A DNA stretch of 64,000 nucleotides from Maribacter halichondriae (lineage in GTDB: Bacteria > Bacteroidota > Bacteroidia > Flavobacteriales > Flavobacteriaceae): positions 1,295,001 through 1,359,000 of the forward strand of contig NZ_CP107030.1 of assembly GCF_027474825.1 (NCBI RefSeq). The letters are read 5' to 3'. The notes beneath the pieces were generated by a model. That model was not told the DNA's origin and searched no databases. It saw nothing but the letters and a program-made list of their open reading frames with translations. The position numbers and the translations under genes are program-made. This document shows positions 47,354-57,267 of this stretch, piece by piece; the first letter of the stretch is position 1; each line of letters starts with the position of its first letter.

Positions 47354-49662
47354 TTACTCATCCCTCAACGCCTCCACCGGGTTCGCTACCGCAGCCCTAA
47401 AACTCTGCCAGCTTACCGTGAGCAATGCTATACCCAGTGCGGTGATTCCGGCCAGGGCGAATATCCACCAGCTCATAGTGGTTTTATAGGCAAAACCTTC
47501 GAGCCATTTGTTCATGGCGTACCACGAAATGGGTACGGCGATGATAAATGCGAGACCGACCCACTTTACAAAGTCTCTGTTCAAAAGAGAAAGGATTTGC
47601 CTGATCGTTGCGCCGTTGACCTTTCGTATGCTTATTTCTTTCTTGCGTTGCTGCATATAAAAAGTAGACATTGCCAAAATGCCCATTGCGGAAATGATGA
47701 AAGATAAAAGTGTAAAATACCCAATGACCTTTCCGGTACGTTCATCTTTTTCATACCATTGATTGATGGTATCATCCACAAACGTGAGTTCAAATTCGGT
47801 ATCGTCGATCAATGTTTTGTAAACAGCTTTGATTTTGTCGGCCGTACCGAAAATATCGGATCCATTAACTTTAATGAATATATCGTCAACGTTTGAATCT
47901 GCATGTTCCTGACGGATCATTAAGGGGCCTATTTTATCACGTAACTCTTTAAAATTAAAATCATCGACAACACCCAAAATGGATTTTTCCTCTTCCTCCA
48001 TCTTAAAGGAGACAGGGTCAACACCTAGCTCCAGTTCCTTAATGGCAGCTTCATTGAGGTACATTCCATATTCTGAATAGGCCACCTCAGTAGGCTTCAT
48101 TTTGATATTAAATACATTGAAAAAGGAGGAGTCCACAACAAACTCCTGAAAACTTATGGATCTACCGCTACTTTCAAAAGTTTGGTTGCTTCCACCGCTC
48201 AGGGGACTTTGCCATGTCAACGAAACATCTTCTACTTCCGGAATTTTCAAAAGAGAATTTTTAATCAACCCTTTTTGTTCTTTGTTTCCCAAATATTCCA
48301 GATGGACGATATTGTCCTTTTGAAAACCTAGATCTTTATTCCGTAGAAAATCGGTCTGTTTCAGAATTATCCAGCTACAGGCCAAGAGGGCAATGGCGAC
48401 AGTATATTGAAAGGTGATAAAGGCTTTTCCATAAACACTTTTTACTTTGGTACGAAAAGTACCTTTGACCACCTCTATAGGTTTGAAAGCAGCAATCTTC
48501 AAGGCTGGCAAAATACCGGAAAGCATACCGATCAATCCAAAAGCCCGATCAATACCAGTATGTTTGCAAAAGTTATTTTTTCAATTAGATTTAGTTGTGT
48601 ACTCAACAACGAATCGAATATCGGTTCTATAAGTTTTGCCAACACCAGTGCCAATATAACTGCCGCCATACAAAGCCAAATTGATTCTCGAATAAACTGA
48701 AGGAACAATTGTTTTTTTGAACCGCCAAGCAGTTTTTTGATGGCGACTTCCTTGCCGCGAAAGGTAGCCTGCGCAATAGTCAGGTTGACATAGTTGCCAA
48801 TGGCAAGCAACAAAATGAGGAGTACAATTACGGATAATACGGTAATCAGCGTTTTACTATTGCTTTTGGTACCATTCCCTATTTTTTCACTGAAATAGAG
48901 GTCTTTTAGCGGGGTAAACTCGACTATATTGGCCCATCCTTCTTGATAAATCCAGTAGTCTTTTTTGAATTTATCCAATATCGAAGAAGCCTTTGACGGA
49001 AGGTCGGTATTTTCTTTAGCAAGTAAATAAATGGAAAGAGAGGCAAAACCATATTCTTCCATAATATTTTCAAAGCCCCATAGTTCTTTGAAGGCCTTCA
49101 TATTGAACAAAGCATCTTGTGGAACAAAATGTGTGTTTTCCGGGAAGTCTTCCATAACACCGGTTACCAAATACTTATGGTCGGTGTTCATGAAAACCGA
49201 TTTACCGACCGCCTCGATCGTACCGAACAATTTAATGGCCATGGATCTTGACAATACAATACCGTTGGCGGTTTTCAGTACTTCTTCGGGTTTCCCTTTT
49301 AAAAGTGGAAAGGAAAATATCTCGAAGAATGATGCATCAACACCTAAATAACTGATTTTTAATTTTTGTCCGTCAGCGAAATGTACCCTGCCATCGCCTT
49401 CCAAAGTTCTCGTAAAATCCTCGATTTCAGGAATGCTGTTTTTAAGGTCTACCGCTATAGGCGGCGAAAAGTCGACCGACTCATTTTCAATTCGGTAAAT
49501 CCTATCCTTGTTTGCATGAAAACTATCAACGGATGTTTCATTGCTGATATAAACGCTCAACAGTAAAATGAACGTTAGCGAAATGGCGAAACCCAACACC
49601 GTAACTACAGTGTAGAGTTTGTTTTTTGAAAGGTGTCTTAAGTATGATTTTAAGGCGTTCAT
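47354..49662 (-). pseudogene. FtsX/MacB-type ABC permease P7, one frameshift
   Basis: Start MNALKSYLRHLSKNKLYTVV at 49662. The frame breaks at A4 on the plus strand (48539-48542); a fifth A gives LVLIGLFGLIGMLSGILPAL without interruption. First coupling motif GKEVAIKKLLGGSKKQL is the most divergent of the row; the second, RKEISIRKVNGATIRQI, and the C-terminus NPVEALRDE follow P8. As drawn it gives two proteins whose ends overlap by four bases; translational coupling of two halves is possible but less likely than an indel. Confidence 0.78.
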
Positions 49663-49681
49663 TTTCGAGATATTTAATCAC

Positions 49682-52129
49682 TCACTCCGTTCGCAAACTT
49701 TTTACCGGGTTTGCATTTGCTTTGGCAATCGTTCGAATACTCATGATAATCAAAGAAATAACCAACATCGCTACACCACTCACCACAAACACCCACCAAC
49801 TCAATTCGGTTTTATAGGCAAAATCTTGTAGCCAATTATTGAGTCCGTACCATGCGATGGGGGCGGCGATGATAAAGGCTATGCCGACCAAAATCAAGAA
49901 TTCTTTACAAAGCAAAAGGTTCAATTGCGCTAATGAGGCGCCCAATACTTTACGGATACCAATTTCCCTGGTGCGACGTTCGGTGGTATGGATGACCAAG
50001 CCCAAAAGCCCGAGACAGCTGATCAGAATGGCCAAACCCGTTGCCCATTTTAATAGGACAGCGGTTTTACTTTCTTGTTCATAAAACCGTTCTATGGTGT
50101 CGTCCATAAATTTTGGGTCAAAATCGAAGTCGGGATACACTTTATCCCAAGCTGCTTCAACTTTCGCTATATTTTGTGTCCATTGACCAGAACTGTCAGT
50201 GTCAAACGAAAGATGAAGTGTATTGAACTGGGCATATTCATTTCGGTTCCAGTCACCGACCAATGCCATAGGTTCAATGCCCGTTCGCAACGAACGTTGA
50301 TAAAAATCTTCTATAACGCCCACAATCGGGTAGGCATCCTTCCCTTCCCCTAAAATCTTGCCGACCGCCTCTTGTGGCGTTTTGAAACCTAGTTGGCGCA
50401 TAAATGTTCTATTGATTACGTATTCACGAATCGTATCATTCAATGGCATACGACCAGCCAGTAGTTTCAACTTATATAATTTCAAATAATCAGAATCTCC
50501 AAAGAGCAACTGGAGATCAGATCGAACCTCTTTTTCTCCATCTTTGTATGCAACCCCCATTGAGTTCCAACTTCTAGAGGCCGGTGGATTGCCCCCTAAA
50601 GTAGTTTCCTTAATATGTGGAATTGCCTTTACTTCATTCATAAACCGAAGTTTTTTATCCATCGAACGGTCATTGTAAGGTGTTCTTACATAGGCGATGA
50701 CATCGGTTTTAAAGCCCATATCTTTGGTCATCAGAAAATGAATTTGCTTGCCAACCAATAGCGTAGCTATGATAAAAATCTGGGCTATGGTAAATTGAAA
50801 AACAGTCAAATACTTGCGAAGGGAACCTTTGTCACGGTTCGGTAAAATTTGATTCTTTAATACAGATACAGGTTTGAAACGTGAAAGCACCAGGGCCGGA
50901 TAAAAACCTGACAATAAAGTCAATACCAATAATAGAACAAGAGTCCCAAAAATCAGCGCGGGATTTTTGAAGAGTTCAAAATCGACCCCTTTGGGCATAA
51001 AATCCACAAACAATCGTAGTAACCAAGAAGAAAGGAAAAGCGATATAGTCGCAGCGGTCAAGGTTAAAATCAAGGTCTCACCCAAAAATTGGTAAATCAA
51101 TTGTTTCCTAGAACTACCAAGTGTTTTTCTGATGCCGATTTCCTTCGCGCGTTGGGTCGCTTGTGCCGTATTCAGATTTATAAAGTTGATACAGCCTAAA
51201 AGCAACAAAAACAAGGCAACAAAGGCCAGACTCATCAGAACGGATTTACTCGCTTGGTCCCTACTGTAATCAAAGGTGCCGTATTTAGGATTAAAATGTA
51301 TATCGGTCAAAGGTTGTAAATAAAATTCCCGGGTTTGTCCGAATGCTACCATTTCGCCATCTTCATGTTCTTTGACCACTGCTGCTAGTTGTTCTTTAAT
51401 GGAGGTTTTATCAGCTTTTTCATCCAACTTGACAAACAATTGTGAGCTACTGTTGGTACTATTCCAACCATCATCGCCCAAATTATTCTTAAGTCCCTCC
51501 TTGCCGAGTGTCTTTACCGAAATGAATTCCTCAAAAACAAGGTCACTTCTCTTTTCAAAATTCCTTACAACACCCGCAACACTTATTGATAGCGTATCAT
51601 TATATATCAAGGTCTTGCCTATAACCTCATTGGCGGATAGGTTCGGAAAATAGATTTCCGCCCTGTTTTTAGTTAAAACCACTTCGTTCGGTCTTGAAAG
51701 GGCGCTTTTGGCATCACCGGCCAACCAATCATATCGAAACAATTGAAAATATGCATCACTGGTATAGATAGCATTTTTGGAATCTCTGAACACTTTTTCC
51801 GTAGCCCTGTTCTCTACACGATACGGTGCATTCGTATATATCGGACTTACCGTTTTAACTCCGGTCACTTTCTCTTTTAGTGCTTGAGCCAAAGGAACCG
51901 GCACGCCAGGATTATAAAACTCACCTTGCGGAGACGAAAAAGCAGTTGTAACCCGATAAATCCGATCTCCATCGGAATGAAACTTATCGAAGGTCATGTC
52001 AAAATAAATCATCGCGCCGATGACAAAGGCAGAACTTAGGCCTATCGAAAGGCCAATAATGTTTATCAAGGAAAACGCCTTGTTTTTCCAGATATTTCGG
52101 AATGCTATTTTTAGATAGTTTTTTAGCAT
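49682..52129 (-). CDS. FtsX/MacB-type ABC permease P6
   Basis: 815 residues, intact, MLKNYLKIAFRNIWKNKAF start. Coupling motifs AKEIGIRKTLGSSRKQL and TREIGIRKVLGASLAQL, C-terminus NPVKSLRTE. The last domain resembles P7/P8 in part (DFAYKTELSWWVF), though less closely. It precedes P7 by 19 bases and so leads a two-gene block. Confidence 0.9.
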   Translation of the reverse strand: MLKNYLKIAFRNIWKNKAFSLINIIGLSIGLSSAFVIGAMIYFDMTFDKFHSDGDRIYRVTTAFSSPQGEFYNPGVPVPLAQALKEKVTGVKTVSPIYTNAPYRVENRATEKVFRDSKNAIYTSDAYFQLFRYDWLAGDAKSALSRPNEVVLTKNRAEIYFPNLSANEVIGKTLIYNDTLSISVAGVVRNFEKRSDLVFEEFISVKTLGKEGLKNNLGDDGWNSTNSSSQLFVKLDEKADKTSIKEQLAAVVKEHEDGEMVAFGQTREFYLQPLTDIHFNPKYGTFDYSRDQASKSVLMSLAFVALFLLLLGCINFINLNTAQATQRAKEIGIRKTLGSSRKQLIYQFLGETLILTLTAATISLFLSSWLLRLFVDFMPKGVDFELFKNPALIFGTLVLLLVLTLLSGFYPALVLSRFKPVSVLKNQILPNRDKGSLRKYLTVFQFTIAQIFIIATLLVGKQIHFLMTKDMGFKTDVIAYVRTPYNDRSMDKKLRFMNEVKAIPHIKETTLGGNPPASRSWNSMGVAYKDGEKEVRSDLQLLFGDSDYLKLYKLKLLAGRMPLNDTIREYVINRTFMRQLGFKTPQEAVGKILGEGKDAYPIVGVIEDFYQRSLRTGIEPMALVGDWNRNEYAQFNTLHLSFDTDSSGQWTQNIAKVEAAWDKVYPDFDFDPKFMDDTIERFYEQESKTAVLLKWATGLAILISCLGLLGLVIHTTERRTREIGIRKVLGASLAQLNLLLCKEFLILVGIAFIIAAPIAWYGLNNWLQDFAYKTELSWWVFVVSGVAMLVISLIIMSIRTIAKANANPVKSLRTE

Positions 52130-52142
52130 GGTTTTATTTTTT

Positions 52143-52224
52143 TCTGTCCGTTCGAGCCTGCCTTCGTCGGCAGACAGGCGCAGTCGAGAACTACTGACCT
52201 CTCGACTGCGCTCGAGGGGACAGA
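52143..52224. repeat. cruciform element between P6 and P5
   Basis: 82 bases that fold almost completely: an outer TCTGTCC / GGACAGA pair, an inner perfect 9-bp stem CAGTCGAGA / TCTCGACTG (52181-52189, 52200-52208), and on one arm only a third hairpin CTGCC-TTCGTC-GGCAG (52158-52173). The asymmetric hairpin looks inserted into an older palindrome. Confidence 0.6.
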
Positions 52225-52237
52225 TTGTTTCAATTCA

Positions 52238-54625
52238 TCATTCCGTACGTAAACTTTTAACCGGGTTCGCCAAAGCCGCTTTTATGGCTTGAAAACTGAC
52301 CGTAAAGAGAGCTATCGCCAGCGCGGAGAAACCTGCGATGACAAAGACGGGCCACCCTATCTCAATACGATAGGCAAAGGCCTCAAGCCAGTTCTGCATT
52401 AGAAAATAAGCTAAAGGGAAGGCGATGATCAAGGCCAGCCCAACCAATTTCAAAAAGTCTTTAGACAACATTTGGGTAATACCCAAAACGGTAGCGCCCA
52501 ACACTTTTCGTACGCCGATTTCCTTTTTACGCTGTTCTGCCATAAAGGCGGCAAGTCCGAATAATCCAAGGCAGGCAACGAAAATGGCGAGGCCACAGAA
52601 AATGAGTCCGATAGTGGCGGCCTTCTGTTCCCGTGCGTACAGCGTCTCCATTTTTTTGTCCAAAAAGGTGTATTCAAAAGCGGAATCGGGTACAACTTTT
52701 TGAAAAATACTTTCCAATTCGCCCAGCGTATTCGAGAGTGCGCCACTATTCAAGCGCACTAAAAGATATGATTTCGGTTCTCGATCGCTATTGTGAAACG
52801 CGTAGGCCCCGATCGGCCGGTGCAGCGATTCAAAATTAAAATCGTCGACTACACCTCTGATGTAGGCATTGTTGCCCAACCACATATTCACTTTTTTACC
52901 AATGGCCTCATCAGCACTCAAGCCCAGATAATCAATGGCCTTTTTATTGAGTACCACGTCGACCAAGGTATCTCCCTCTTGTTTGAAAGCGGGCAACGGT
53001 TTTCCGGCCAACAATTTCAATTTAAGTACATTGGTAATACTGCCATCGGAAACATTGGTCTGAATGTTAAGCCCTTGTTCATCATTCTCATCTTTAAAAA
53101 TGGAACGTCCGCTGACATCCAATCCCGGGAAGCCTTGGGCCATACCTACTTCAGATACCGTGGTCAAAGCTTTGAATTCTTGTAGCAGGGCTTCTTCGTT
53201 GGCGTCGTTATTGATACCCCCCGTGGCGATAGCGATTACATTTTCAGGATTATAGCCCAGATTTTTATCCTGCATATATCGTATTTGTTGGTATACCACC
53301 AATACCCCAACGATCAAAATGACCGATGCGGCAAACTGTAACACCACAAGGCCTTTTCGTACAACTCCATTGCCACCACTGGTGGCTTTGTTCTTTAAAA
53401 TGGTATTCGGCGAAAAACCGGAAAGATAAAATGCGGGATACGATCCGGAAACCAAAGTCGTCAATGCCCAAAACAACAGTAGACCGATTATGAATTCAAA
53501 ACTGAATAACGATTCCAATTGCAGGTCGCTTAGTGTAAGTGCATTGAAAATGGGCATTAACACAACGGCCATCAACATTCCGATACCCAATGCGATCAGG
53601 GTAATAAAACCGGTTTCGGCATAAAATCGCCCAATCAGATTCGATACCGTAGCTCCCAACGTCTTATTGATACCCACATCTTTTGCTCTTTTTTGAGAAC
53701 GGGCGGTCATAAGGTTCATATAGTTCACACAGGCGATCAGCAGTATCAGGACGGCAAGAAACGATAGGTTTCGAATTTCTTTGATATCCCCGATTCGAGA
53801 TGTGTAACTATTAAAATAGTTCGCGGAATACAGATGAACTCTTTCCAAAGGTTGTACCGATAGGGAAAACCATTGACCTTCCTTATCCACATTTTTGTCC
53901 AACACCTGTTGCAACTGTTTTTCGGTGGATGCCATCGTTGCATTTTCGTTCAGTAACAAATAGGTCTCGAAACTTGAATTGCCCCAACTCGGTTCTTTGG
54001 CAAAACCCCTCGTAGTGAACGAAGCGATAAGGTTTGCATCTAAAGTACTGTTGGACGGGAAATCTTTATAGACCGCGGTTACTTCCAATTCATGCCTGTT
54101 ATCGACCATGATGCTCTTGCCCATGGGATCGGCATCCCCAAAATACTTTTTGGCGGTACTTTCAGAAACAGCGACGGTATTCGGTCGTTGTAGGGTTTTT
54201 TCAGCATCGCCCTTGACCATTTCTATACCGAAAATGGTAAAGAGTTCAGGGTCGCACCAAAAGAGTCTGTTTTCAGTGAAATTGGAGTTATCGACGTTGA
54301 TAAAAGCTGATTGACCAAAACCATGTTGAAGCATGCGAGCAGCATATTTTACATCTGGCGCATCGTTTTTCAAAGCTGGGGCCAAGGCGGCCGGAGCGGT
54401 CGCCCATACCTCGCTATTGAACATATCATCATCGGTATTGACCAATACGCGATAGATATCGTTCTTTTTAGTGTATTGATCATCAAAACCAAGTTCGAAA
54501 TTTATGAAAGCGAACAAAAGAATGGCGATGGTCAGCCCAATGGATAAGCCTAAAATGTTGAGCACTGAAAACATACGGTCCGTTTTCAGGTTTCGCCAGG
54601 CGATTTTAATGTGGTTTTTCAGCAT
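52238..54625 (-). CDS. FtsX/MacB-type ABC permease P5
   Basis: 795 residues, intact, MLKNHIKIAWRNLKTDRMF start. Coupling motifs AKDVGINKTLGATVSNL and RKEIGVRKVLGATVLGI, C-terminus NPVKSLRTE. It is preceded by the longest plain gap between consecutive permeases (186 bases, with a palindrome at 54703) and followed by the cruciform element, so it is probably its own transcription unit. Confidence 0.9.
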   Translation of the reverse strand: MLKNHIKIAWRNLKTDRMFSVLNILGLSIGLTIAILLFAFINFELGFDDQYTKKNDIYRVLVNTDDDMFNSEVWATAPAALAPALKNDAPDVKYAARMLQHGFGQSAFINVDNSNFTENRLFWCDPELFTIFGIEMVKGDAEKTLQRPNTVAVSESTAKKYFGDADPMGKSIMVDNRHELEVTAVYKDFPSNSTLDANLIASFTTRGFAKEPSWGNSSFETYLLLNENATMASTEKQLQQVLDKNVDKEGQWFSLSVQPLERVHLYSANYFNSYTSRIGDIKEIRNLSFLAVLILLIACVNYMNLMTARSQKRAKDVGINKTLGATVSNLIGRFYAETGFITLIALGIGMLMAVVLMPIFNALTLSDLQLESLFSFEFIIGLLLFWALTTLVSGSYPAFYLSGFSPNTILKNKATSGGNGVVRKGLVVLQFAASVILIVGVLVVYQQIRYMQDKNLGYNPENVIAIATGGINNDANEEALLQEFKALTTVSEVGMAQGFPGLDVSGRSIFKDENDEQGLNIQTNVSDGSITNVLKLKLLAGKPLPAFKQEGDTLVDVVLNKKAIDYLGLSADEAIGKKVNMWLGNNAYIRGVVDDFNFESLHRPIGAYAFHNSDREPKSYLLVRLNSGALSNTLGELESIFQKVVPDSAFEYTFLDKKMETLYAREQKAATIGLIFCGLAIFVACLGLFGLAAFMAEQRKKEIGVRKVLGATVLGITQMLSKDFLKLVGLALIIAFPLAYFLMQNWLEAFAYRIEIGWPVFVIAGFSALAIALFTVSFQAIKAALANPVKSLRTE

Positions 54626-54702
54626 GTTATTCTATTTTAAGTATCTCTTACCCCTTTCACGTGATAAAAAGAGACGATTTTCATGCCATACATTCAATCA
54701 TT

Positions 54703-54715
54703 TCATTGTCAATGA
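54703..54715. promoter_or_regulatory. palindrome upstream of P5
   Basis: TCATTGTCAATGA is a perfect palindrome around its central base, 78 bases before the P5 start codon. A second copy of its half-site, on the other strand, lies at about 54764-54771 (TTGACAATGG). It may be an operator for P5. Confidence 0.3.
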
Positions 54716-54811
54716 CTTACAACAAAACTCCTTGAAAAAGTATCCTTTGAGTGTCTAAATTTTTGACAATGGATGTACAATATATTTACATACCCCAGAG
54801 GCTTGAATCGG

Positions 54812-57244
54812 TCATTCGGTACGCAAGCTTTTTACCGGGTTCACCACCGCCGCCTTGATGCTCTGATAGCTTACCGTAATTATAGCGATACCGATCGCCA
54901 ATACCGCCGCTAAAGCGAACACCCACCAAGGGATGTCGATGCGATACGAGAAATCTTCAAGCCATTTGTTCATGGCGAACCAACCAATGGGCAGCGAAAT
55001 AATAATTGCGATACCTACCATTTTTAAAAAGTCGGTCGTCAAGCGATAGGTGATTTGGCTGACACTAGCCCCGAGTACTTTTCGTATGCCGATTTCTTTG
55101 GTGCGCTTTTGGGCGTTGAATGCGGCCAAACCAAATAGACCTAGACAGGCAATCAAAATCGATAGAAATGTAAATACCATAAAAATGCTGCCGAGTTTTT
55201 GCTCTGCTTCATAGGTGGTGTTGAACGATTCATCCATAAAGCGATAGCTGAAGGGTTGGCCAGGGGCAATTTTATGCCAAATCGATTCGATGCCTGCAAG
55301 GGTATTTGAAAAATCCCCTGCTTTAAGTTTTACTGCTAATGTGCTGGACGAAGTACCATCTATAAAAAGACCGAGGGCACCAATATTTTCCCGCAACGAT
55401 TCAAAATGAAAATTCTTGACGACGCCGATGACGGTATAGAATACCTTTTCGTCAAGTTCAGGGTCTTGCGAAAGTCGCATGCCCAAGGCTTCTTCCGCAC
55501 TCACCCCCAATATAGGCAACATTGCTTCATTTATAACCATAGCCGTTGAATCGGCAACAAATTTCCGGTCAAAATTACGGCCCGCTACAAGCTCCATATT
55601 CAAGGTAGGGATATAGTCGTTGTCAACCTCCCAAGTCTGCATCTGAATGGCATTTTCTTGTTCAAACGCGCCTTCCCTAAAAAATGGACCATTGGAACGG
55701 TTGGAAGGCGTCGGTAAAAAACTACTTAATGTTGCACTTTCCACCTGGCCCAATTTGGTTACCTCTTCCTTAAAGGTCTGTATCTGGCTTCCGGCGGCAA
55801 AAGCGTCATTGATGAGAACAACTTGATCCTTGGTAAAGCCAAGGTCTTTGCCTTGAATAAATTTCAATTGTTGAAAAACGACCAGCGTACTCACAATCAA
55901 AAAAACAGAAATAGCAAATTGGAAAACGACCAGGGAGTTTCGGATTTTTCTTCCTCCCACATTACTTTGCCCACTTCCTTTAAGAACGCTTACAGGCATG
56001 AACCGGGACATAAAAAATGCGGGGTAACTTCCTGAAAAAAGCCCCAATGCAAGCGTCGCCGACAATAGAATCAACCAGAAAAACGGATTTGTATAAGGAA
56101 TGGAAACGGACTTGCCGGAAAGTTCATTAAAAAAGGAAGCGCTACAATAGCGATAATCAGGGCCAAAATCAAGGAAATAAATGAAATCAGTCCCGATTCG
56201 GTCAAGAATTGCCGTACCAAATCCCGTTTGTTGGATCCCAGCGTTTTTCGAACTCCCACTTCTTTTGCCCTTTTTAACGAATGGGCGGTGGAAAGGTTCA
56301 TAAAATTCACGCTCGCCAATACCAGAAGGAAGAGTCCGATAAATGAAAGAATATAGACATTTTGAATGCTGCTATTGGCACTCATTTCGGATTGCCGGGC
56401 GGAGTATAAATGGATGTCGATCAAGGGCATCGTATGATACCGCAGGTAATTCCCCGATGCCGCAAAAGCTTCAGCAGTCATTCCCGGAAAGGTCTCTTGT
56501 GCCCATGGAAGCATGTACTTTTCGAGCATACTTTGCAAGGGTTCTTTAAAATCAGTGCTATTTACGCTGGGAATCAGTTTGACAAAGGTATAATAGTTCA
56601 TGCTGCCCCATTCATTTTCACCGGAATCGGCAGTTCCGGCCATGGCCATAAACACGCTATGATCCCTTAAAAGAATTTTTGGGTAGATTCTCGATAACCC
56701 CCGTTACGGTGTAGGTGTCGGTATTATTCAAAAGAAGGCTTTGGCCAATGGCATTTCTAATGCCAAAATGTTTTTCGGCAGCGGTTTTCGTCAAAACCAG
56801 TGTGTTGGGTTCCGTTAAGGCTGTTTTCGGATCGCCAACTATCAAATCGATACCGAACATATCAAAAAAGGTTGAGTCTACAAACGTGACACGGAGTTCT
56901 TTGGTATTGTTCTTTGTTCCTGTTTTTCTGATCAAGGCGCTACCTCTATCCCGAAATCTAATGGTCATTTCTACTTGAGAAAAATCCCGTTGCATCGCGG
57001 CCGCCATAGGTGGGGCAGCTTCAGAGGCCGCTATTTCAGCTCCGCCGAATTTAATGTCCGTATCGATTCTGTAAATACGGTCGGCATCTGCGAACATTTT
57101 GTCAAAACTCAGCTCGTCGTAGATGTATAGTGAAATAAGCAGGCCTCCGGCCATGCCGATGGCGAGTCCAAAAGTGTTGAGAAAAGTAAAAAAGGGTTGT
57201 TTTTTTAGGCTTCTCCAAGCAATCTTTATGTGGTTTTTGAACAT
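54812..57244 (-). pseudogene. FtsX/MacB-type ABC permease P4, two frameshifts
   Basis: Start MFKNHIKIAWRSLKKQPFF at 57244. The first break is at A4 (56669-56672): removing one or adding two bases joins ENLPKNS to LRDHSVFMAMAG. The second is at A6 (56129-56134): a seventh A gives LPFFNELSGKSVSIPYTN in frame. Coupling motifs AKEVGVRKTLGSNKRDL and TKEIGIRKVLGASVSQI, C-terminus NPVKSLRTE. The rest is well conserved, so homopolymer errors are a fair alternative to decay. Confidence 0.78.
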
Positions 57245-57267
57245 TATTTTTCGTTTTAATTGATGCT

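Noticed and set aside
48532..48535. Four-base overlap in P7 read as two coupled half-permease genes
   Set aside because: One added base gives a continuous full-length permease like its neighbours, so an indel is the simpler account.
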